64,000 nucleotides of DNA, from contig JADLSH010000268.1 in the NCBI GenBank assembly GCA_016169945.1, forward strand, positions 829,105 to 893,104, in the 5' to 3' direction. The position numbers were made by a program, and so were the translations under genes. The notes beneath the pieces are model-generated. The model made no database searches. It was not told the DNA's origin and worked only from the letters and a program-made list of their open reading frames with translations. Below are positions 32,713 to 43,080 of the stretch, one piece after another (the stretch's first letter is position 1; every line of letters starts with the position of its first letter). This stretch comes from Trachythela sp. YZ-2020. Its lineage: Eukaryota > Cnidaria > Anthozoa > Malacalcyonacea > Clavulariidae.

Positions 32713-32991
32713 GTAAAAAATCTGTTGCCAATCCCGCTGTCCATGTGTGTCTTCGTGGCAAATGACAGAAAACTCACATTTCCCTAGGTTTTTATAACGT
32801 TGCTATTGCCACACGTGTTTCTATATCCATATTAATTAACTTCCGGCTGAAAAATCGCGCTCTTTAGGCATTGTATTGCATGACTCCCAGTAAGAATAGG
32901 TTATCACTGCACACTAAAATGGTTGCCCAAAATTACTCGAGCAACAAACTCATGCATAGTGCTTGTCAGTATGGCTGTGGGTTACAGTACT

Positions 32992-33243
32992 CAAGGGCGG
33001 CGTGGCTTAAAAATAGGGCCCGGGAAACATTCCGCTAGGGGCCCACTGCTCACGTTGGGAGAGTTCGGAGGGGGGGGGTGGTCATTTGCTAAGAAAAATA
33101 GGATTAAATACAAAATTAAATTTTGTTCATTAAATATCAGTGATTTATCCCAAATATTTAATGAAGGGCCCAAAACGTTATAAACATTGTAGACCTTTGC
33201 ATGCTTGGGGCCCACAATTGCCAGATTTTGGCCGCCCCTGACA
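32992..33243. mobile_element. Possible MITE with GGGCGGC ends
   Basis: Starts caagggcggcgtggc and ends gccgcccctga. Internal gggcccgggaaac and ggggcccacaatt are partly inverted. Short and uncertain. Confidence 0.4.
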
Positions 33244-33775
33244 ATAGTTCTTAATGCTGCAGCAAAACAGAGGACCAAAGAAACACCTTTTCAAGCACAA
33301 GCGAGAACCAAGTACAACTCTATTTGGGGGATGTTTACTGTAATACATGAGCCCTGGATAAAGGACTAGCACTACCAGTAGTACTGGTTTTCACCTCGCG
33401 TTTGCATGAGAAAAATAAACCCTCTTGCTTGGCCTGCTTCCTTGATTTACCAGGCGAGGTCGTGGGTAGTCAATAGCAATATATCACCTAGAAGGACTGG
33501 CTGCTCTCATATAAACGATTTTCAACAGGGATTAGCATGTAGGGTCTTGCGCAGAAGGGCCAGCTCTTCAGGCAAAGTTAATATAAACATCCCCTTATAC
33601 ACAGCATGGACCCATAGTAGTAGGCTTAACTGGGTGCTGCCCAGCAGGCTAACCCGTACTTGTCAATCAATATATGCTGTTCATTCCTAACCTAGAGTCA
33701 AACTCACAATCCCGGACAAAACGTCTGAGACACTACCAATTATTGGACCAACCTTCGTAATATTTCCCCAAATTT

Positions 33776-33793
33776 AGATAGATAGATAGATAT
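33776..33793. repeat. (GATA)n, short
   Basis: Four to five gata units in a row. Nothing else notable around it. Confidence 0.9.
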
Positions 33794-33969
33794 TTTTAAT
33801 AGTTGTTCCCTACAGGGCTTTTCAACAACCATTTACATTACGACTACACAGACATTACACAGACATGAACATACCGAGGTAAACCGTAAGCTTACAAATG
33901 GCTCCTCTAGCAGCCGCTATTAGTTCATACCCCTTTTACGATCTGCACATGCAACTAGGTGTTGATTTT

Positions 33970-34196
33970 GAAGAGGGGGGAAACCGGAGTACCCGGAGAA
34001 AAACGTTAAACCCTCGAAGCACGGGAGAGATCAACTACAACAACTCTATTCACATGAGTCCCTAGTTGTTGCGAGTCGACACGAAGACTGTGCCCAGGTG
34101 GTAACCCATTCAGCCACTGACCTCGCCCGACTGGGCTTAACTTGGAACTTAGTGGTGAAAGGCGACACGCTAGCCATGTGCGCCACCCGTACTTCC
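33970..34196 (-). mobile_element. tRNA-derived SINE, minus orientation
   Basis: On the minus strand: head ggaagtacgggtggcgcaca, then the ctctcccgtgcttcgagggt block and a tctccgggtactccggtttc block, in the same order as at 38014. The middle is longer and diverged. Confidence 0.8.
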
Positions 34197-34670
34197 GAAA
34201 TTTAGAAATGCCTCCCCACACCATTCAACATTGATTATAATCCTGAAACACAGTTAATTAAAGCAATTGTAGTACACCAAACAATGGTGTGGGGTGGGGT
34301 GGTTAATAAATAGCTTATTCCATATTTGTTCTAAGAAAGGTCGACAAGAAAAGTTTTAATTGAGTGTCCATGATTGTAATTATGTACACAAACTGTCAAG
34401 ACCTCATATGCACAGTGGTGTCCGTATTAGAGGAGCGAAGAAGAAAGAGTCTGGGAACGAGTTTGATTAGTGAGATGCTCAGTTGGACAATACACTATAT
34501 TGCTGCTATCATAAGGATTGAAAACAGTTGTGTAAATTAGTGAGATGCTGTTTATAAATGTCTGATTGATACAGTGGAACCCTGCTATCTCGAACACCCA
34601 AATGAAAAAAACAAAGGGTTCGAGATAACCAAATTAGTGTATATTAAATGAAACCCATGACCCATTAGTA

Positions 34671-35044
34671 CAGTGAGCTCTATATATATATATCTGGAGT
34701 GAGAACTTATGTCCAAAAAGTGAAGCCAAAGATGGCGGAAATTGACGTCCAGTGCCAATCCCTTTCTATTGTTTTCGACCACGCGGTTTGCACAAGCCGG
34801 CAAGGAGTGTGCCGAAATTTCGTGTTTTTACTCCGATGTAAACAATAACATCATGATTTTATGAACTAATAACTTGATTAGCGATGCGATCTGTTAGTAT
34901 AAACTGGAATTAGCTAGAAAAATGGTATGAAAACTGTTTATGACCTTCATGAGTTTGGACGTCAATTGCCGCCATCTTTGGCTTCACTTGGCCTATTGGC
35001 CGAACATTAGAAGTTCTTACTCCAGATATATATGGAGCTCACTG
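34671..35044. mobile_element. Element D: hAT-type MITE in the left arm of A
   Basis: Ends cagtgagctc and gagctcactg. Longer inverted blocks follow (atatatctggagt, agtgaagccaaagatggcgg, gacgtc). CATTAGTA flanks it exactly on both sides (34663-34670, 35045-35052). 374 bp, non-autonomous. Confidence 0.93.
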
Positions 35045-35876
35045 CATTAGTATGACTGTAATTTGCAAAATATACAATAAACACTGTCAATACAGTTTAT
35101 TTTGACAATTGTGCTGTAAACAAAGAGTACACCCTTTATTATAGTTCGTTTTATGTGAATGCATGGTTACGCTGCAAAATCAGATACATGCATGTACAGT
35201 AGAACCTGAGTTTTGCGACCACCCTTGGTTCTCGGAAAAACGGTCGTAAATGACAGGTGGTCGTTAACACAGGTTTGTAAATGACATCATCATTTCTCAA
35301 AATTTATCAAACAAGTCTTTTAAATGCTAAAACCGTCACGATACTTCGAATTGTTCGTTGCAAAGTTACGAAATTCATTCCGAAAGTTCATTCCGATGAT
35401 TTACGATTATTGAACTGTTTGAACCAGGGCGCTTATATACTGGGCGGCGCAACGCGCTAATACGTCGCGCTGATCGACGTGTGATGCGGAAGAGGACTGG
35501 CACGAGCGTGCTTTTTGCAAATTTGAAGAAAATAGACAATTTTGTGTGCCTATATATTGTCGTTATTTTTTCTGAAACCTTTTATTGTGAGACGGCTATT
35601 TTTTAATAGAAGATCAAATGGTACTTCTTTATCATATACATGTGACCCAAATATAAAATCGGAGTGGATAATTTGGGGTTTTCTCATGATTGAAGTTAGC
35701 CCTTTTTAAGACAGAATTCCCGCTAGGTTATTGTTTAAAATTTTGCATCTCAAGTAAACAAGTGACCCAAATATAGTGTCTTGTCCTTCCCTGTTGTTGC
35801 CTCGTTATTTACCCTAAATCCTACGGATGTTGGAAAGAAATGAATGCAATTTGTGGCACACTATTCCTACTTAGAC

Positions 35877-35970
35877 TAGCCTGCGTGGCAGCGCGCGCTC
35901 TCAAAAAAAAGAGAGCGCGCTCTAAACAAAACTCCCTCCGCCACAATAGAACGCCTGCCACGCAGGCTAT
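35877..35970. mobile_element. Small double-hairpin MITE
   Basis: Outer arms tagcctgcgtggcag and ctgccacgcaggcta. Inside is a second stem, gcgcgctctc with gagagcgcgc, around a short A run. It lies within element C. Confidence 0.85.
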
Positions 35971-36461
35971 ACTTAGACCTGCTTAGCAAAGTACGACATA
36001 TTGAAGATATACCGAGCGCTTGTCATGTTATAAACTTTCTACACCAATGTATATACTGCCAATGTATATACTTCTTATAATTTGTCAAAACAACGTGATT
36101 CGGAGTGGATAATTTTATCGATTTTAACCTTTGAAGATAGCCTACCTATCAAAGAATGCATTATTTTCATTCGAACATTGATTGCCATTGATCTGGGCAT
36201 GATTGCTATGGAAATACAAATGATTTGCGTACTACTAGTAAGCGATTGTGCGATCATCTGTTGTTTTTGTATCTTTTTTGTTTTTAATGTACGTTATCAA
36301 TGGTAAAATACCCTTGTTAGACTTGTCCTCTTCGGGTTGTAAACGTGTTAAAGTAATGAAACATGTTCAGCTAGTGAAACTTTTCCTGCAGCATATTTAT
36401 TTCAACAAAACAAAATGCTTCAACCTGTTTCTCTTATAATTTTTTTTCTAGGTTTCGATAA

Positions 36462-36623
36462 ATGGATTTAAAAAGTTGGTTAGTTGATACACCGATAGCC
36501 CCCCTGTCTGTACGTAAGCCAATCCATGGAAGTAAGCAATCAGCATTATATCATGCCTTACTATATTGTGGAGTGGTTAATATTCCAGTTGTTAATTTAA
36601 AAACCCACAAATTAAAAACATGA
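36462..36623 (+). CDS. Small frame starting MDLKSWL, unidentified
   Basis: A pyrimidine-rich acceptor (ttttttttctag, ending 36451) precedes an ATG. The frame reads MDLKSWLVDTPIAPLS, VRKPIHGSKQSALYHA and on to TGA, 53 codons. Two donor-like sites lie within it (TCT|gtacgt, GGAA|gtaagc), so only the first 16-22 residues may be exonic. Short N-termini like this occur in hAT-type and ZMYM-like transposon proteins. That is a resemblance only. It is inside element C and could be its first coding exon. Confidence 0.3.
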   Translation: MDLKSWLVDTPIAPLSVRKPIHGSKQSALYHALLYCGVVNIPVVNLKTHKLKT

Positions 36624-36659
36624 CATGCCATACATGCCATGCATAAAAACATGACATGA

Positions 36660-37925
36660 GATTATTTCTTGACAAGCAGGGGTGGAAAAAGTATGGGATC
36701 CTGGGAATCTAGTTCCCAGAAATATTTTTGGATCTGAACTTTTGCAGAAAACTTTTCACAGAAATTTGTAAAGTTAATAATTAACTGATGAGCAATAACA
36801 AAACTAGAGTATATGCCCTAGTCCAGACTTTCCACCTCTGTTGACAAGCATCTTTTCAATTGTTTTACAGCTATTTTTGTGAGCTAAACAGTGTATTTGA
36901 CCCTACACTGGCCTACAGCATGTTACTATACAGTATGTAAAGATAATTTTGTGTATGTCAAATCCAAGTCCCACTGGACTGTGCACAGGCATTTGTATAT
37001 TATCCATTCCCCAAGAGTAGATCATTCAAAATACATACAGCTACTGTAACAGTAATGAAAAGTGCTAGAAATTAGATTAAGGTCAAGTTGTCCCCATACA
37101 GTGGTGGACACATCATTAAAAATATTTGGTTGCAACATATCCAACCCTACTTTTGTTGGCTGAAAGTTAATGCCAGTTCGCTTAATTTAATATGATATCA
37201 AGCTTTCATACCAGGAAAAAAACGTGGCAACTGAATTAATTTGCTTTCTTTCAGAGACTTAATAGGAAACCACTACCTCCTTGCTCATCCATGTCGGCTA
37301 CTGTCCATGACAATGGATAATTCTCCCTCCCTTTTGTTCTCCATCTTAGAAAATGGGGGAGCGCATGCTTGGATTTGAAATACTGATACATAATTTTTAG
37401 GAACATTACATGGAATCTATATGGGTTTTCCAGATGTAATTATGTAGTTTTGGAATATTCAATAAAAAGTCCAACCTTAGAAATTATGTTTCTTTTTGTG
37501 TACTGTAGTTGTATTGAAGTCTATTATATCAAGTGTGTGTGTGTGCTACACTTATTCCAGAATAGGAATATAAAGTTATTTAACAAGTTGGCATAGGCTT
37601 GTATTTTTTGGGAAAGTTTTAAGGTTAGTCCACAATAGTTCCATGTTGACTTCTCTAGTACCTTTTTGCAAACACTTCTTGACCATAAATCACCAACAAA
37701 TATGAGAATTTTGTTAGGCATTCAAAGATGAGCTTTTACAAATGTACAGTATGTAAAATTCTCAATTCTGGCAAACTGGTTCAATTTTTTGTTGAAGGCA
37801 CAAATTGGAAATTACTTGCAAATGAAGAGAATATCTTTGAAGACCAAAAGTGCTGAAAAACCTGTTGCCATAATTGATCTTATTAAAACTTCGATATATC
37901 TCACTTTTACTGGCATCATGCCATC
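36660..37925. other. Interior of element C, no gene recognised
   Basis: An acceptor-like tttctttcag at 37245-37254 is followed by a short open segment (RLNRKPLPPCSSMS), too weak to call. The rest is AT-rich sequence without a recognisable frame. Confidence 0.35.
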
Positions 37926-37929
37926 ATGA

Positions 37930-38013
37930 AACTAAAAACTTAAGGGTAAAAAAGGTAAACTTAAGGGTAAACTTAAGGGTAAACTTAAGGTAAACTTAAG
38001 GGTAAACTTAAGG
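37930..38013. repeat. 12-13-bp tandem repeat next to the SINE head
   Basis: Unit gtaaacttaagg(g), about six copies, running directly into the SINE start. Confidence 0.9.
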
Positions 38014-38303
38014 GTAGCACGGGTGGCGGAAGCGGTTAGCGCGCTGCCTCTTACCACTGAGTTGAGCCTGTTCACAACAGGTCGAGGTCACTGTTGGTAC
38101 TCGCATGAGATCGGCAGTGTGCTCAAATAACTCATGTAAGTTGAGATTCTCTCCTGTGCTTCGAGGGTTTTCCCCGGGTACTCCGGTTTCCTCCCTCTAA
38201 TACTAACCCTTAGGAACTAACAATGGGGCCACAGTAATTGGCTGACGCTGTTGTGGACTCCCTGCCATTGAGGCGAAGTTGAATAAATATAAAATAAAAA
38301 ATC
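38014..38303 (+). mobile_element. tRNA-derived SINE, best copy in the window
   Basis: The head gtagcacgggtggcggaagc ggttagcgcgctgc resembles the start of a tRNA with a pol III A box. It is followed by a weak B-box (aggtcgaggtca), the tctcctgtgcttcgagggtt block, ccgggtactccggtttcctc, and an A-rich tail (aaatataaaataaaaaa). About 290 bp. Copies are at 6185 and 33970, and perhaps a piece at 9955. Confidence 0.85.
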
Positions 38304-38796
38304 CCACGACTGTTTATAAAGATATAGTGGTCAGACACTACAGGGGATTCCCTTTCGAAACCAATTACCTCCTTCCGCGGATCTTTCTCAATTTCTGCCA
38401 CCACAAATAAACTTCAACCGAATGTTAAACATGCTGCAAAAACGCCTGTAAAAGCTCATCTTTAACGCTTCGCCTGGCCGCCTCCATGTTTGTTTGTACC
38501 TAGCAACGGTTGTCAAGGAATAGACTAATGTTATTCTTAAAGTCAACTGCTGGCCGGTAAAAAAACGTTTTTCGTCACCAGGCCCCGCATCACACGTCGA
38601 TCAGTTTTCCTATCTTCGTTGCGCCGCCCAGTATATAAGCGCCCTGGTTTGAACACTTACAATGCTTGTTTACGGTAAATCATCGGAACGAACTTCGAAA
38701 CGAATTTCGAGAGTAAGAGATAATGCATGAGTCATTTGTTGGGAATGTGTTTTTATGTGAAGTTAGAGAAAAAGACCCCATTTATGAAAACGCAAG

Positions 38797-38921
38797 TACG
38801 AGGTTTTAACCGGAAATCGTGGAGGTTTTAAAGCAAGCCAATCAACACCTGCATTATCTCAGTAGCAAACGTTGATTGGTTTGCTTTGAAACCTTGACAA
38901 TTTCCGGGTAAAACTCTCGTA
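38797..38921. other. 125-bp inverted repeat
   Basis: tacgaggttttaaccggaaa and caagccaatcaac pair with gttgattggtttgctt and tttccgggtaaaactctcgt. Lies in the right arm of element B and may be a separate small insertion. Confidence 0.75.
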
Positions 38922-39369
38922 AACCGTTAATAAACGTAAACAAACATGAGAATATATCGGAAACCGAACATTTTCAAACGTAAACAAACATGAAAAAATC
39001 GCTTTGAAGTAAAAATGGTCGCTAATGACGGGTAAATTTCTTGCTTTGGGACGCAAAAGAGTGGTCGCTGGTCGCGTTAGGCAGGTGGTCGCTCACTACA
39101 GGTAATTCTTAGTTACAAATCATCCGTGCCAGGGAATGTGGTCGTATATGACACTAATGACAGGTGGTCGAGTCATTAGGGTTTGGGATAACCGGGTAAA
39201 TTTGGTCAAGAAAATAAAATTTAGTTTGCACACTATATAGCGGGTAGTTCATGTTATTAAACAGAGTTCGATATAACTGAGTAAAAATGATTGAAATAGT
39301 ATTAATATTTAGCAAATCAACGGGAAATGGGTTTCAAGCGAGTTCGACATAGCGGGGTTCAGTGCTGTA

Positions 39370-40290
39370 ATACTGAAATCAAATCATATTTAAACAAGCC
39401 TCAACTTGTTAACTAATAAATTAAAATAGTTTTTAGTCATAACACTCAGGTTTATGATTTATTTCCCGGGCGGTGCTGATGAATGCCGGGCGGTGCTGAA
39501 GAATGCCGGACACTGCCGCCCAGTGTGGACAGGACCCTGTATGGCATTAGCATGTTGGCCAGGAAATATGCATACCGAGTAAAAGTCCAGGGTTGGACTG
39601 AATTTTATATCATATATTTTGACTGCAAATGCCTTAAATATAGTACTAATAATACCTGAAAGTTGCTTTCTTTCTAACCCAGTTTCTTCACCATAGTTCT
39701 GATCATTAGACTTTGGAAGACAAAATTTTTGGATCCAGTTCGTTTACAAACTGAAATGTAAGGAAAACAAAAATTATGGCATTAGCATTTTCTATTACTA
39801 TTTCTGTTAGTAATGAAGGTTCTTCAAAAGGCTTCAAAATATTAAATTAACACAGTAACTGGCAGCACCTACCACTAATATTTCCACTACTGCTGATCTG
39901 GAAATAATACTGGATTTAGTATCTATTGTGTTAACAATAATGCCAGAAGTCAGCCGTGGCTAAGGGCATGTAATGGTAGAAATTCATTGCATGTTGTAAT
40001 GTAGTAATCTGGTATTTTTAGAGTTCAAAGACAGGTTTAGAAAGAAACAGAGACTACTTTCCTGTATATTTGCTTACTTAGTAATGGAAGATTTCTAGCA
40101 ATCATTAACTGGCATAATTTTCTGCACTAGTGTGCAATAGGCTGCGCTATCCAGTTTATTTTCAGATCAGTGTCTACTGCACTTTACTATATAGTAAACC
40201 ATTAACCATATAGGTCAGTGTCGTAAAGTGTGGTACAGAGATGGTCAAGTTTGACCTTCTCTTAGCCTACAGGTAAAAAACGATCTGGTG
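39370..40290. other. Noncoding stretch
   Basis: At 39467-39535 ccgggcggtgctga(t/a)gaatg is repeated twice. I found no exon or RNA gene. Confidence 0.4.
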
Positions 40291-40311
40291 CAGACAATTA
40301 ATCAGCTAAAT

Positions 40312-40554
40312 TAAGCTGATTTGGCTATACATCTTTCAAAGATGGCAAGTACCGTACGAGGTTAAATACATTTTTATGTTATCAAGGCGTCAAATATGCG
40401 ACTCCAGGGTATCGTACAACTCCAGAATTTATCCCACACTATACAGGTTCGTCACCAGGGTGCATTCCATGTAAACTCTACGTCGGAGATAAGCCAACGT
40501 TTACAATCCTTCACGCCAACTACAGTACATTAGAGACTTTCTATTTTGGGTACT
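40312..40554 (+). CDS. Candidate exon, weak resemblance to an ABHD17-type hydrolase N-terminus
   Basis: A frame without an ATG start stays open to TAA at 40552-40554. It reads TSFKDGKYRTRLNTF, CYQGVKYATPGYRTTP, GCIPCKLYVGDKPTFTIL and HANYSTLETFYFGY. The last part loosely recalls the strand-turn segment before the nucleophile elbow in ABHD17-like alpha/beta hydrolases (a TxLxSHGNAxDL pattern), but the HGN motif is not intact. There is no strong acceptor. It may be chance. Confidence 0.15.
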
Positions 40555-41279
40555 AAAATCCATGTGAAAATAGCTAATTTGTCTGTTGTATATGCTGTCA
40601 ACATTATATTTTTGAAGTTATACTGTGAATATGCATATGACAATGAAGTCAGACACAAACCTAGTTATACCTATCACTTCTTTTTCAATGATCTCACACA
40701 ATACGCCATCAATTTTGTAACCTCACACCTGAGATCTCCCGCATAGAGTGTATGGAATGCAATCTGGATATGATTGTGTTTTAGTTGCTCTGGCCTAGAA
40801 GAAATGTCCAGAATATTCATTTGTTTATCATATTGTCCATATTGTCTCACCCTGAAACTGTCAGACACTCAGTAACTCCAACAGTCTAGCCGCAAAATTG
40901 AAGATTTCCCTCTATTTTTGAAAACTCAGACAAAGTGGCCATATTCATAGGCCTATAAATATTAACTGTACTTGTTTCTATATAGTAAATGCTTAGAATT
41001 TATCTTGAAAAGCATCTACAGTGGTCTATTGCTACTAATGTTAGTTAGGTTAATGAAAAAACTTGCACTGGCTGACTCACCAGGACCTTGTCAAATAATA
41101 AAACTTATCAACATTTGATAAACTTTCATTGGCTCATTGCTATTATAGCAATATTATAGCTGTCCTAAAATGATTGCCAAATTTTAGTTGGCTTGCCTGT
41201 AATTTCTTCAATGAAAATTTGTGCATTTTTGTTCTTGCTATTGTGCAGTGGCCAGGCTGCTTTGGCTCACTCTAGATTA

Positions 41280-41980
41280 GCTCATTTCTGGTGGTACAAC
41301 ATATTATATTAAGTTGAAAATATTTATGTATATTTTAAGCATTTTTTCAATTAACACAGAATGTTATCATTAGATTTTTTTTCTGTTTGCTGTTGTTTGC
41401 TTTGGGTTGGTATCTGGTTGCTTTCTGCTTTTCTGGCAAAATAATAACAATAATTTAAAAAGAATAATAAAAAATAATAATTTCATTTGTGGAAAAACCA
41501 ATTAAATATAAATAATATAATTTCAAGAACAAAGAGAACAAAAACTAAACACAACAACTTCTTTCTTCTTGCTTTCCTGAGGGATAAATTTTAGCCAATC
41601 AGAAATATTGCTATTATTACATTAGCTGGGCTGACTTAGCTCAGGATTTAACTGGCTGCATTATGTCAATACACATACATACAACATATTAGTTGAAAAA
41701 AAATATTTATGCATTAAGCATTCTTTTCAATTCTAACAAGTGTTATATTATTGAATACCAATTATGCTTGCTGCGTTGAATAATTGGTTGCTTATCTTGC
41801 TTTCTGCTCTAGTTCATGACGAAATAAATGCACAATTTTGCCGAATAAACCGAAATATAATCATTTTTTTTTTCAACAAAAAAAAACAAGCCAAAATATA
41901 TGCCGTTTTTCAAGAACAAATCTGCTATTTAAACAAAGCTTAGGCTTGCTTCTTCTGAGGATAAATTTTAGCCAATCATA
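41280..41980. repeat. Direct duplication of about 320 bp, diverged
   Basis: 41284-41604 and 41683-41978 share, in order, acaacatatta, tatttatg, taagca..tttcaatt, ggttgctt..tttctgct, tttcaagaacaaa, and gaggataaattttagccaatca. The second copy runs into the promoter-like segment. The last shared block carries a CCAAT box in both copies. Confidence 0.75.
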
Positions 41981-42090
41981 TCATCAAGCCCAGGTAAAAC
42001 CATTAGCCAATCAAGAACGCCAAATATAGGCCAATGAAAGACGTCGAACTACTTCCGGTCATTTCCGGTTAATCATTTCCGGTCAACATT
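41965..42090 (+). promoter_or_regulatory. Promoter-like segment: three CCAAT boxes and three TTCCGG sites
   Basis: CCAAT words (gccaatca, gccaatca, gccaatga) occur at about 41971, 42003 and 42030. They are followed by cttccggtca, tttccggtta and tttccggtca between 42051 and 42082. TTCCGG is the core bound by ETS-family factors, and CCAAT by NF-Y. No TATA box is obvious. Such a layout is common in TATA-less promoters. It stands directly upstream of a plausible first exon. Confidence 0.45.
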
Positions 42091-42095
42091 TTGAC

Positions 42096-42113
42096 ATGGC
42101 TTCTTTGGAGTAA
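42096..42113 (+). other. Possible 5-codon upstream ORF
   Basis: atggcttctttggagtaa encodes MASLE and stops 48 bp before the putative main start. If transcription starts near the TTCCGG cluster, this would be an upstream frame in the leader. Confidence 0.3.
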
Positions 42114-42161
42114 ACTGCGTATTTTTGTATAATAGTTTAAAAGACTAAAAGATCCAACGAA

Positions 42162-42177
42162 ATGCTTTCTCGAACAG
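42162..42177 (+). CDS. Putative first coding exon, MLSRT
   Basis: The context caacgaaATGC is acceptable for initiation. Five codons and one base (ATG CTT TCT CGA ACA G) are followed by the donor gtaaatac. The next exon with a fitting phase could be 50275-50308, giving DWLAFHQGIMFR. The nearer 42985-43034 copy would reach a TAG after DCPRLHQGKTF. The gene product is unknown; later exons lie beyond the satellite or do not exist. Confidence 0.3.
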
Positions 42178-42887
42178 GTAAATACAATGTATTTTTGTCT
42201 TTTGTAACGAAATATGTTTCAAAGAAACAAATTTGGATATGTTTTAAGTAATAAGTTGAGTAAAAATCTGTGAGAGTTAAGTTTGCCGTTGAGTGTTGAT
42301 CGAACAACGTTAGTCTTAAGTTCAAACACATTTAGACCTACTCCTTATTGTTAATTGTTCGAAAGCGTTTTATAACAATGTTAGGAAACATGAAATTAGG
42401 TTACTTGTGTATTTTCATGGTGATAAATACAATATAAATGTGTTCTCGTTTACGGGCTGTTTACATTTCTCATTGCATTCGGCTATTCGCTACTCAAAGA
42501 AACATTACTAAGCTTTACTGCAAACATTCTATGCTGATTGTTCAAGAGTATTTCATAACATTTATTAAACATGGATTGGAGCTGCAGCAGCCTTCTGGCG
42601 CATGTTTGTTTTGGTACACTTGTATTCAATAATTTACAACTAATACAGAGGGAATTAAACGTTAACCCCCTGCCCCCTTTGTATTGACTAGTACATCTTA
42701 GTGATTTTACTACTATAAGAGGTAGATTTCCCCCTGCCTCTCTCCAAGGCAGTTATACATTTCCTCTGTAGGGGGAGTGGATCTTTCTTGAAGTGACCCA
42801 TTATCAATGCTCCTAGATGTGTGTGAAAGAGTTATTCTATTTTTTGTGCCTTAGCCAACAGCAAATTACACTTGGTTTGTTTTAGTT
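42178..42887. other. Putative intron 1, start
   Basis: The sequence is AT-rich, with a C-rich patch at 42665-42780 (ccccctgcccccttt, cccctgcctctctcc). The 64-codon frame at 42438-42632 has no recognised domain. Confidence 0.35.
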
Positions 42888-43080
42888 ATGGGTGCCTAGA
42901 GGGGCAGGCAGAGGGGGCAAGTTCCAAGTAATGTTGTTATTGTAAATGTTTTTTATAATGACTGTATGTTTATATATTCTGTAGATTGCCCAAGATTACA
43001 TCAAGGAAAAACATTTTAGTTCTGTTTACAGTAGGTAAGAAAACTATTTAATGATTATAAATTTATACTTTGGGTGTGAG
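42888..43080 (+). repeat. Exon-like module, copy 1
   Basis: It runs atgggtgcctagaggggcag ... ttctgtag, a 50-bp exon-like piece (42985-43034), then gtaagaaaac. It recurs at 45591-45782 with about one difference, from acattttagttctg onward at 44111, and in diverged form at 50235-50325. The pattern acceptor / 34-50 bp / gtaagaaaac is kept in all full copies. Confidence 0.85.

Larger units (their letters stand above)
30731..32898. mobile_element. Long 2.2-kb form of the same TIR element
   Basis: Shares its first 77 bp (30731-30808) and last 184 bp (32715-32898) almost exactly with the short form. The 1.9-kb interior holds a tandem array, a 142-bp duplication and a minus-strand frame. A 13-bp word, ttatcactgcaca, occurs just outside the pair on both sides (30384-30396, 32901-32913); it may be a duplication flanking the whole composite. 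Confidence 0.7.
35424..38647. mobile_element. Element C: 3.2-kb TIR transposon with 6-bp TSD
   Basis: The terminal 31 bp are perfect inverted repeats (ccagggcgcttatatactgg, then gcggcgcaacg). After a diverged 15 bp, another 20 bp match (ctgatcgacgtgtgatgcgg). TTTGAA flanks both ends (35418-35423, 38648-38653). A 6-bp duplication is unusual; Polintons and Dada elements make 6-bp ones, but neither ends like this as far as I know. It contains a small frame at 36462 and a SINE, but no recognisable transposase. Confidence 0.88.
35197..39178. mobile_element. Element B: long-TIR element nested in A
   Basis: The left end CAGTAGAACCTGAGTTTTGC follows a TA, then gaccaccc and gtcgtaaatgacaggtggtc. The right side has matching inverted ggtggtcgctcactacaggt and ggtggtcgagtcattagg. 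Inner arms pair too: cattccgatgatttac at 35391 with gtaaatcatcggaacg at 38677. The exact right end is eroded. Element C is inserted in its middle. Confidence 0.65.
34572..39367. mobile_element. Element A: pogo-like MITE broken open by nested insertions
   Basis: The left end is CAGTGGAACCCTGCTATCTC after a TA. The right end, inverted, is CAGCACTGAACCCCGCTATG, also next to TA. Both continue into tcgaac. TA duplications and CAG termini are the hallmark of Tc1/mariner-pogo elements. Only about 630 bp at the left and 190 bp at the right belong to it; the rest is later insertions (D, B and C). No transposase seen. Confidence 0.8.

Noticed and set aside
30407..32898. LTR retrotransposon with direct terminal repeats
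   Set aside because: The direct repeats are two adjoining element copies. Each has inverted ends (tattct.cactgg) and there is no gag/pol frame, primer-binding site or polypurine tract.
35650..36306. 74-codon frame MSKQRDSEWIILSIL
   Set aside because: The cggagtggataattt words also occur at 35660, so the segment is a repeat; the frame has no domain and lies inside element C.
37930..38013. Telomere-like repeat (taaacttaaggg)
   Set aside because: The unit is 12-13 bp, short and internal, and is not the TTAGGG repeat.
38014..38100. Functional tRNA gene at the SINE head
   Set aside because: The A-box region is tRNA-like but the B box is degraded, and no full cloverleaf with a 7-bp acceptor stem could be drawn.
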